NCBI GenBank assembly: GCA_936920625.1
Contig: CAKZHC010000006.1
Coordinates: 1 to 32,035 of the forward strand
Direction of reading: 5' to 3'
DNA: 32,035 bases
Source: an uncultured Enterobacteriaceae bacterium
GTDB taxonomy: Bacteria > Pseudomonadota > Gammaproteobacteria > Enterobacterales > Enterobacteriaceae
The notes under the pieces: model-generated
The model's database searches: none
Told to the model about the DNA's origin: nothing
The model's input: only the letters and a program-made list of their open reading frames with translations
Shown: in pieces, positions 26,198 to 32,035 of the stretch
Layout of the letters: each line of letters begins with the position of its first letter
How positions within the stretch are numbered: the stretch's first letter is position 1
Program-made: the position numbers and the translations under genes

Positions 26198-26509
26198 ATG
26201 ACAATATCTGCTGAACATGCTGATGTCCCCCCGGACGATGATTTGACGCGACTAAGTGACACCCTTGAAGAGATGCTAATGTCTTCTGGTGATCCTGCGG
26301 ATGTAAAATATATCGCGCTGAAAAGCAAAGCCGAAAAGGTGCTGGAAGACGTGAAATCTCGCGCAAGCCACACTTCAGGTACCTACTATTATCGCGCTAA
26401 ACAGGCTGCAAATCGTGCTGATGACTATATTCATGAGAAGCCATGGCACGGAGTAGGTGTGGGAGCGACTTTTGGATTAATACTGGGGCTGTTACTTGCC
26501 CGCCGCTAA
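26198..26509 (+). CDS. elaB: ElaB/YqjD/DUF883 tail-anchored membrane protein
   Basis: A 103-residue protein (E. coli ElaB 101) of the DUF883 family, which in E. coli are stationary-phase inner-membrane proteins that associate with ribosomes. The soluble part has the conserved DDDLTRLSDTLEEML, SSGDPADVKYIALKSKAEKVLEDVKSR (helical) and YYYRAKQAANRADDYIHEKPW, followed by one C-terminal membrane helix (about 84-100) with a GVGVGATFG motif and the terminal LLARR. The frame is open to 26171 but GGAG at 26187-26190, seven bases before 26198, and homology favour this start. A terminator follows. Confidence 0.95.
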   Translation: MTISAEHADVPPDDDLTRLSDTLEEMLMSSGDPADVKYIALKSKAEKVLEDVKSRASHTSGTYYYRAKQAANRADDYIHEKPWHGVGVGATFGLILGLLLARR

Positions 26510-26528
26510 TTTGTCTGACGTGATTCTG

Positions 26529-26560
26529 CGGGAGCCTGGCAAGGCTCCCGTTCTTGATTT
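26529..26560 (+). terminator. terminator after elaB
   Basis: CGGGAGCC (26529-26536), loop TGGCAA, GGCTCCCG (26543-26550), then TTCTTGATTT. The eight-pair GC-rich stem is strong; the T-tract is interrupted. It lies 19 bp after the elaB stop. Confidence 0.8.
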
Positions 26561-26711
26561 AGTAACAAGTTATCATACCATATAGTGGTAACCCCGGCGT
26601 TAACGTGTTAATCGTAAATGCAGTCAGCATTATCTTCATGGCTATCATGCAGGTTATGCTGGCCTGAAGACTTTTCACTACGGGACGTTTGCAGAGGCAG
26701 GAGACCAGAAC

Positions 26712-27899
26712 ATGATCAGAGTGGAAATGCTGGCAACCGGGGATGAGATTTTGCATGGTCAGATAATCGATACCAATGCCGCCTGGCTGTCAGAGCTGTT
26801 ATTTGAAGAAGGGCTGCCAATGACCAGCCGGATGACAGTAGGGGATAATCTGCCGGAACTAATTGCAGCACTTTCGCAGCGGAGCCAGATTGCTGACGTG
26901 CTGATTGTTAATGGTGGTCTTGGCCCTACCAGCGATGATCTCAGTTCACAGGCGGCGGCTATTGCTGCGGGAGTAAAGCTCAAGCTTGAGCCAGAGTGGC
27001 TCGCTAAAATGGAAACCCGGTTTGCCATGCGAGGGCGCATAATGGCACCCTGCAATCGCAAGCAGGCTGAAATCCCTGAAGGTGCGGAAATACTGGATAA
27101 CCCGGCAGGCACTGCTTGCGGGTTTGCCATGCAACTTAATTGCTGCTGGTTATACTTTACGCCGGGCGTACCCGCAGAGTTTAAGACAATGGTGCAACAA
27201 CAGGTTATTCCACATATCAACGCGCATTTTTTATTGCCACAACCGCTACTCTGCCTGCGCCTGACGACTTTTGGCTGTTCAGAGAGTTTGCTGGCAGCAA
27301 AGCTTAATGATATCACTCTGCCGCAGGGAGTTGTGACAGGTTACCGAGCTGCGATGCCTGTGATTGAGTTAAAGCTGACTGGCCCAGAGCAAAAACGTGC
27401 TGATATGCAAGCCATCTGGCAGCAGATACGGGAAATAGTCGGTGATCATTTGATATTCGAAGGGAAAGAGACGCTGGCGCAACAACTGGCCCGCTGTTTA
27501 CGGGAACGAGGATTATCACTGAGTGTTAGTGAGCGCTATACGGGGGGTCTGCTCAACTGGCATCTGGCCCTGGCTACCGCACCGCTGGTAACCGGGGAGG
27601 TGCAGCCACCACCATCAGAAACCCTGGACGAGCTGGCGGTTAGCGGGAAAACGGCCGATATTACGCTCATCGTAGGTGACTGTCAGGCAGATGGTAGCAT
27701 CGCTTTTGCATTGCGTACGCCAGGCAACATTTTTGCTCAGCGCCTGCAACTGAATCTGCAAAACTATTCGTTGTCTATTCGTCAGCAGACGGTAGCCATA
27801 GCAGCGATGAATATGTTAAGACGCTGGCTGAATGGCAAAAGTGTAACGGGCAGTTTCGGCTGGGTTGAGGCACTGGAAACGCGGGAATTCACCCTGTAA
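26712..27899 (+). CDS. yfaY: CinA-like protein YfaY
   Basis: A 395-residue member (E. coli YfaY 400) of the CinA family. The N-terminal MoaB/MogA-like COG1058 domain (about 1-170) is well kept, with EMLATGDEILHGQIIDTNAAWL, NGGLGPTSDDLS and YFTPGVPAEFKTM; in some CinA proteins this domain hydrolyses ADP-ribose. The C-terminal domain (about 245-395) corresponds to the NMN deamidase PncC, but the active-site motif usually SESCTGG is SERYTGG here, without the Ser-Cys pair. E. coli YfaY is likewise degenerate at this place and is thought to lack deamidase activity. The start has AGGAG eight bases upstream. It converges on yfaE with 18 bp between stops. Confidence 0.93.
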   Translation: MIRVEMLATGDEILHGQIIDTNAAWLSELLFEEGLPMTSRMTVGDNLPELIAALSQRSQIADVLIVNGGLGPTSDDLSSQAAAIAAGVKLKLEPEWLAKMETRFAMRGRIMAPCNRKQAEIPEGAEILDNPAGTACGFAMQLNCCWLYFTPGVPAEFKTMVQQQVIPHINAHFLLPQPLLCLRLTTFGCSESLLAAKLNDITLPQGVVTGYRAAMPVIELKLTGPEQKRADMQAIWQQIREIVGDHLIFEGKETLAQQLARCLRERGLSLSVSERYTGGLLNWHLALATAPLVTGEVQPPPSETLDELAVSGKTADITLIVGDCQADGSIAFALRTPGNIFAQRLQLNLQNYSLSIRQQTVAIAAMNMLRRWLNGKSVTGSFGWVEALETREFTL

Positions 27900-27917
27900 T
27901 TACCGCAGGGTTGTGTC

Positions 27918-28178
27918 CTATAAATCAATTTCAATATCGCTTTTGGCCTGACAGCAGCAGGGCAGAATTTCTCCCTGCTGAACACAGGCCAGCGGGGGTT
28001 TAGCGTAGCAGACTTCGCCAGATAAAAGCCGGGTGCGGCAGGAGCCACAGAATCCTTCCCGGCACTGAAATTCCACACTGACTTTGTTGGACTCCAGTGT
28101 GTCAAGCAGCGATCCTGATTGTTGTTTACAGGTAATACGTGCTCCTGACGTCCGCAGAGTAATCGTTAAGTCTGCCAT
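27918..28178 (-). CDS. yfaE: ribonucleotide reductase-associated ferredoxin YfaE
   Basis: An 86-residue plant-type [2Fe-2S] ferredoxin (E. coli 84) that supplies electrons to build and maintain the diferric-tyrosyl radical cofactor of NrdB. Cluster ligands are Cys39, Cys44 and Cys47 (QCREGFCGSCRTRL) and a cysteine of the CCC run at 74-76 (LPCCCQAK). The C terminus DIEIDL resembles E. coli DIEIEM. The start at 28178 (MADLTITL) is one base after the nrdB stop codon, so translation is probably coupled, and the upstream open frame to 28352 lies inside nrdB and is not used. Confidence 0.96.
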   Translation of the reverse strand: MADLTITLRTSGARITCKQQSGSLLDTLESNKVSVEFQCREGFCGSCRTRLLSGEVCYAKPPLACVQQGEILPCCCQAKSDIEIDL

Positions 28179-28179
28179 A

Positions 28180-29310
28180 TCAGAGTTGAAAATCACTGAG
28201 GTCGTCGGCGTTGAGCTCAGTATCAATCTGGCCGACCAGATATGAACTGACTTCCACTTCCTGTGGAGCGACCTGAACATTATCGGAGACCAGCCAGCTA
28301 TTAATCCAGGGTATTGGATTGGAGCGTGTTTTAAAGGGCAGGTCCAGACCAACTGCCTGCATGCGGATATTGGTAATATACTCGATGTACTGGCAGAGAA
28401 TATCTTTATTGAGGCCGATCATTGAGCCGTCACGAAACAGATACTCTGCCCACTCTTTTTCCTGCTCAGCGGCGTCGACGAACAGATCAAAGCAAGTCTG
28501 GCGACATTCTCTAGCAATATCAGCCATTTGTGGGTCATCCTCACCGCTACGCATCAGGTTGAGCATGTGCTGCGTACCTGTCAGGTGTAGCGCCTCATCA
28601 CGGGCAATCAGGCGAATGATTTTAGCGTTGCCTTCCATCAATTCGCGTTCAGCGAAGGCAAAGGAGCAGGCGAAGCTGACATAGAAACGAATGGCTTCGA
28701 GTGCGTTAACACTCATCAGACAGATATAGAGTAATTTTTTAAGTTCGTGCAATGAAACAGTAACGATTTTGCCATCGACATTATGTGTACCTTCACCAAA
28801 CATATGCCAGTAGCTGGTTAGCTTAATCAGATTGTCGTAGTAACCGGCGATATCCCTGGCCCGCTTGAGGATTTGCTCATTGGTAACGATGTCATCGAAA
28901 ACTAATGCCGGATCGTTAACGATATTGCGGATAATGTGGGTATAAGAGCGTGAGTGGACAGTTTCTGAAAAAGCCCAGGTTTCTACCCACGTTTCCAGCT
29001 CGGGAAGCGAGATTAAAGGCAGTAGTGCGACATTAGGGCTGCGGCCCTGAATAGAGTCCAGCAGGGTCTGATATTTCAGATTACTGATGAAGATATGCTT
29101 TTCATGCTCTGGCAGCCCCTGATAGTCGATACGATCACGGGAGACGTCAACCTCTTCTGGTCGCCAGAAAAACGAGAGTTGTTTCTCAATTAGCTTTTCA
29201 AAAATCTCATACTTCTGTTGGTCATAACGAGCCACGTTAACGGGCTGGCCAAAAAACATCGGCTCGCTGAGCTGGTCATTCTTTTGTTGTGAAAATGTAG
29301 TATAAGCCAT
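28180..29310 (-). CDS. nrdB: class Ia ribonucleotide reductase, beta subunit
   Basis: Radical-generating subunit of aerobic ribonucleotide reductase. The 376-residue length equals E. coli NrdB. The diiron and radical site is intact: Asp85 in LLDSIQ, Glu116 and His119 in FSETVHSRSYTHI, the radical Tyr123 (Tyr122 in mature E. coli numbering), and later Glu/His ligands in FAERELMEGNAKIIRLIARDEALHL. The C-terminal tail VEVSSYLVGQID...DDLSDFQL that docks on NrdA is conserved. It lies 61 bp downstream of nrdA, with a hairpin in the gap, and is followed by yfaE after one base. Confidence 0.98.
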   Translation of the reverse strand: MAYTTFSQQKNDQLSEPMFFGQPVNVARYDQQKYEIFEKLIEKQLSFFWRPEEVDVSRDRIDYQGLPEHEKHIFISNLKYQTLLDSIQGRSPNVALLPLISLPELETWVETWAFSETVHSRSYTHIIRNIVNDPALVFDDIVTNEQILKRARDIAGYYDNLIKLTSYWHMFGEGTHNVDGKIVTVSLHELKKLLYICLMSVNALEAIRFYVSFACSFAFAERELMEGNAKIIRLIARDEALHLTGTQHMLNLMRSGEDDPQMADIARECRQTCFDLFVDAAEQEKEWAEYLFRDGSMIGLNKDILCQYIEYITNIRMQAVGLDLPFKTRSNPIPWINSWLVSDNVQVAPQEVEVSSYLVGQIDTELNADDLSDFQL

Positions 29311-29337
29311 GTTTTAAACCTGTGAAGTCATACAGAT

Positions 29338-29364
29338 GCAGGGCCCACGGTGCGTCAGCCCTGC
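29338..29364 (-). promoter_or_regulatory. hairpin between nrdA and nrdB
   Basis: Perfect 7-bp GC-rich arms GCAGGGC and GCCCTGC with a 13-base loop in the 61-bp nrdA-nrdB gap. No U-tract follows on the coding strand, so read-through into nrdB is expected. It could stabilise or mark processing of the mRNA and tune the alpha:beta ratio. Confidence 0.5.
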
Positions 29365-29371
29365 CAGAGAG

Positions 29372-31657
29372 TTAAATCTTACAGGCGCCACTTTCGCAGC
29401 TGTCATCCGGAGCCTCAGGTGCTATATCGCTTTGGGTATCTTCTGCGCCATCGCGGGTGTTATGGTAATAAAGGGTTTTCAGACCAAATTTATAGGCGGT
29501 CAGCAGATCTTTGAGCAACTGTTTCATTGGCACTTTGCCGTTAACAAAACGTGCAGGGTTATAGTTAGTATTAGCAGAAATGGATTGATCAATAAACTTC
29601 TGCATCAATCCTGTGAGCTGCAAATAGCCATCGTTAGACGGCATCTCCCACAGCAATTCATACTGATCTTTCAGTCGGGCATATTCAGGCACTACCTGAC
29701 GCAGAATCCCATCTTTTGATGCTTTGATACTGATATGGCCGCGTGGTGGTTCAATCCCATTAGTGGCATTAGATATTTGAGATGAAGTTTCTGATGGCAT
29801 CAGGGCGGAGAGCGTTGAATTTCTCAGGCCATACGTTTTTATCTGCTCCCGCAGGCTTTCCCAGTCCAGATGCAGCGGTTCGTCACAGATAGTGTCCAAA
29901 TCGCGTTTATATGTATCAACTGGCAGGATACCCCTGGCATAGGTCGTGTCATTAAACCTAGGGCAGGCACCCCGCTCTTCAGCCAGTTCACAGGAGGCTT
30001 TCAGCAGGTAGTACTGTATAGCCTCGAAGGTTTTGTGTGTCAGATTATTGGCACTGCCGTCGGAGTAACGCACGCCATGTTTCGCCAGATAGCAGGCGAA
30101 GTTTATTACGCCAATGCCAAGAGGACGGCGCCCCATAGCTCCCCGTTGTGCGGCAGGAATGGGGTAATGCTGGTAGTCGAGCAGCGCGTCAAGTGCACGT
30201 ACCGCCAGTGTGGCTAGTTCAGCCAGTTCATCAAGGCTGTCGATAGCGCCCAGATTGAATGCAGAGAGCGTGCAGAGCGCGATTTCACCCTGTTCATCGT
30301 TGATATCTTCCAGAGGGTGGGTTGGCAGAGCTATCTCCAGACAGAGGTTTGACTGGCGTACGGGTGCGATTTTTGGGTCAAATGGGCTGTGAGTATTGCA
30401 GTGATCAACATTCTGGATATAGATACGGCCGGTTGAGGCGCGCTCCTGCATCATCAATGAGAAGAGGTCAGCGGCTTTAATATGCTGTTTGCGGATGCTA
30501 TCAATGCGCTCAAAATGAGTATAAAGCCGCTCGAATTCCTCCTGATCAGCAAAGAAGGCGTCATAAAGTCCCGGTACATCAGAGGGGCTGAATAGGGTAA
30601 TATCCTCACCTTTCAACAAACGCTGATACATCAGCCTGTTAATCTGCACACCATAATCCATATGGCGTACGCGGTTACCCTCCACCCCCCGGTTATTTTT
30701 TAGCACCAGCAGGCTTTCAACTTCGAGATGCCATATCGGATAGAACAGCGTCGCCGCGCCGCCGCGTACTCCCCCTTGTGAGCAGGATTTTACTGCTGTC
30801 TGAAAGTGCTTGTAAAAAGGGATGCATCCAGTATGAAAAGCTTCACCATTGCGAATGGGGCTGCCTAATGCACGAATACGTCCGGCATTAATACCAATGC
30901 CAGCACGCTGAGATACATATTTTACAATTGCGCTGGAGGTGGCGTTAATCGAGTCAAGACTGTCGCCGCACTCAATTAAAACGCAAGAGCTGAACTGTCG
31001 GGTTGGTGTGCGTACCCCTGACATAATCGGTGTTGGCAGTGAAATTTTATGGGTTGAGATCGCATCATAGAAACGTCTGATATAGTCGAGGCGGACATCA
31101 CGGCTATAGCCTGAAAACAGGCAGGCAGCAACCAGCATATAAAGAAACTGCGCGCTTTCGTAGATTTGATCTGTTACCCGGTTTTGCACCAGATATTTGC
31201 CTTCAAGCTGCTTAACGGCGGCATAGGAGAAGTGCATATCACGCCAGTGATCAATATAGCTCTCCATGGCGTTGAACTCTTCCTCAGTGTAATCGGCCAG
31301 CAGATGACTGTCATACTTACCCATTTCTACCATGCGGACAACGTGGCGGTAGAGCGGTGGTGGTTCAAACTGATCGAACGCTTTTTTGCGCAGGTGGAAG
31401 ATGGCCAGACGTGCTGCCATATACTGATAATCGGGGGCATCACACGAAATCAGATCTGCCGCAGATTTGATGATAGTTTCATGAATATCTGACGTTTTGA
31501 TGCCTTCATAAAACTGGATATGGGAACGCAGCTCTACCTGAGAGACAGAGACATTACTCAGCCCTTCGGCCGCCCAGTCGAGTACACGGTGAATTTTATC
31601 AAGGTCAATACGTTCGGTACGACCATCACGTTTGGTGACAAGCAGGCTCTGATTCAT
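29372..31657 (-). CDS. nrdA: class Ia ribonucleotide reductase, alpha subunit
   Basis: Catalytic subunit that reduces NDPs to dNDPs. The 761-residue length equals E. coli NrdA, so its numbering carries over. The N-terminal ATP-cone (about 5-95, starting LLVTKRDGRTERIDLDKIHRVLDWA) senses dATP/ATP. Active-site residues are visible: Cys225 in SSCVLIECGD, Asn437, Cys439 and Glu441 in NLCLEI, Cys462 in ALCTLSAFN, the radical-path tyrosines in LKTLYYHNTRDG (730-731), and the C-terminal redox pair Cys754 and Cys759 in SCESGACKI. The frame is open to 31708, but 31657 (MNQSLLVTKRDGRTERIDL) matches the family start. First gene of nrdA-nrdB-yfaE, preceded by two NrdR-type boxes. Confidence 0.98.
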   Translation of the reverse strand: MNQSLLVTKRDGRTERIDLDKIHRVLDWAAEGLSNVSVSQVELRSHIQFYEGIKTSDIHETIIKSAADLISCDAPDYQYMAARLAIFHLRKKAFDQFEPPPLYRHVVRMVEMGKYDSHLLADYTEEEFNAMESYIDHWRDMHFSYAAVKQLEGKYLVQNRVTDQIYESAQFLYMLVAACLFSGYSRDVRLDYIRRFYDAISTHKISLPTPIMSGVRTPTRQFSSCVLIECGDSLDSINATSSAIVKYVSQRAGIGINAGRIRALGSPIRNGEAFHTGCIPFYKHFQTAVKSCSQGGVRGGAATLFYPIWHLEVESLLVLKNNRGVEGNRVRHMDYGVQINRLMYQRLLKGEDITLFSPSDVPGLYDAFFADQEEFERLYTHFERIDSIRKQHIKAADLFSLMMQERASTGRIYIQNVDHCNTHSPFDPKIAPVRQSNLCLEIALPTHPLEDINDEQGEIALCTLSAFNLGAIDSLDELAELATLAVRALDALLDYQHYPIPAAQRGAMGRRPLGIGVINFACYLAKHGVRYSDGSANNLTHKTFEAIQYYLLKASCELAEERGACPRFNDTTYARGILPVDTYKRDLDTICDEPLHLDWESLREQIKTYGLRNSTLSALMPSETSSQISNATNGIEPPRGHISIKASKDGILRQVVPEYARLKDQYELLWEMPSNDGYLQLTGLMQKFIDQSISANTNYNPARFVNGKVPMKQLLKDLLTAYKFGLKTLYYHNTRDGAEDTQSDIAPEAPDDSCESGACKI

Positions 31658-31690
31658 TGCATGGTTTACTCTGTCTGTTAAAAAAATACC

Positions 31691-31715
31691 CCCAATTGTT
31701 CCCGGCATAATTGGG
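31691..31715 (-). promoter_or_regulatory. inverted repeat in nrdA leader
   Basis: Arms CCCAATT (31691-31697) and AATTGGG (31709-31715) with an 11-base spacer lie 34-58 bases upstream of the nrdA start codon. The element could form a leader hairpin or be a protein site. It is separate from the NrdR boxes. Confidence 0.35.
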
Positions 31716-31736
31716 CACCTGCCATTTTGCCAACAA

Positions 31737-31752
31737 ACACTATATATTGGGG
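31737..31752 (-). promoter_or_regulatory. NrdR box, start-proximal
   Basis: The plus-strand 16-mer ACACTATATATTGGGG fits the NrdR consensus acaCwAtATaTwGtgt at all ten core positions; only outer bases differ. It lies 80-95 bases upstream of nrdA. NrdR is the ATP/dATP-sensing repressor of ribonucleotide reductase genes. Confidence 0.75.
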
Positions 31753-31766
31753 TTATTTTATATTTT

Positions 31767-31782
31767 ACTCACTATATAGACT
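31767..31782 (-). promoter_or_regulatory. NrdR box, start-distal
   Basis: The plus-strand 16-mer ACTCACTATATAGACT matches the NrdR core CwAtATaTwG at nine of ten positions. It starts exactly 30 bp from the proximal box, close to three helical turns, the paired arrangement seen at known NrdR-controlled promoters. The AT-rich DNA between the two (with TAAAAT and TATAAA on the minus strand) probably contains the nrdA -10 element. Confidence 0.7.
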
Positions 31783-31802
31783 ATTCTAGTGATTTTTTTT
31801 AC

Positions 31803-31980
31803 AGGTACAAGGGTTGATTTTCAGAAAAATTCGTTGTGATGTCAGGCAGAATTCTCTGAATACCGTGGGGGATAAGGGCTCTCATGCTGTCAATGAGCTG
31901 GAATATATTTTTTACGTGTGTGCGGATGCTGATTTCTTATACTCATTTTGGCAGACAGGGCAGGTATGCTATATGTTTTA
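31803..31980. other. non-coding region upstream of nrdA
   Basis: No ORF with supporting features is visible. In E. coli, ubiG lies upstream of nrdA; no ubiG sequence is seen here up to the window edge. The DNA leads directly into the tandem repeat. Confidence 0.5.

Positions 31981-32035
<55 letters not shown>

Noticed and set aside
26576..26611. Small palindromes (TACCA/TGGTA and TTAACGTGTTAA) upstream of yfaY
   Set aside because: They are short and match no regulator consensus I can name; expected often by chance in such DNA.

Overview
The window is chromosomal DNA from a gammaproteobacterium of the order Enterobacterales. Protein lengths, motifs and gene order match the Escherichia coli pta-ackA / nuo / nrd regions, and lrhA sits directly upstream of a 13-gene nuo operon with fused nuoCD. 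The sequence is visibly more AT-rich than E. coli, especially between genes, and the proteins are clearly diverged from E. coli. I cannot name the genus. No insertion sequence, prophage gene, tRNA, rRNA, CRISPR array or obvious pseudogene was seen.

Layout. 1-363: AT-rich, no gene seen. 364-3814 (-): ackA-pta, the acetate overflow pathway. 4156-4608 (+): yfbV. 4732-6607 (-): alaA and yfbR. 6608-7585: long leader region between the divergent alaA and lrhA, with two possible very small ORFs. 7586-8509 (+): lrhA, a LysR regulator. 8510-9147: nuo control region, starting with a large imperfect palindrome. 9148-24380 (+): nuoA, B, CD, E, F, G, H, I, J, K, L, M, N, the complete proton-pumping NADH:quinone oxidoreductase (complex I), ended by a clear intrinsic terminator. 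24584-25924 (+): a gene encoding an HdeD-like six-helix membrane region joined to a cytosolic domain that looks like a permuted papain-like fold. 26198-26509 (+): elaB. 26712-27899 (+): a cinA-like gene (yfaY). 27918-31657 (-): nrdA-nrdB-yfaE, class Ia ribonucleotide reductase and its ferredoxin, preceded by two NrdR-type boxes. 31981-32035: a perfect 7-bp tandem repeat running off the window.

How the genes fit together. Most of the window is central energy and redox metabolism: acetyl-CoA to acetate with ATP (Pta, AckA), pyruvate/alanine exchange (AlaA), NADH oxidation (Nuo), nucleotide pool control (YfbR) and dNTP synthesis (NrdAB, YfaE). LrhA is the only dedicated transcription factor. All key catalytic and cluster-binding residues I checked are present, so these genes look functional.

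The least ordinary items are the HdeD-like/papain-like fusion protein, the heptanucleotide repeat at the right edge, the possible leader ORFs upstream of lrhA, and several strong inverted repeats in intergenic DNA. Compared with E. coli, the segments between yfbV and yfbR and between nuoN and nrd are much shorter.
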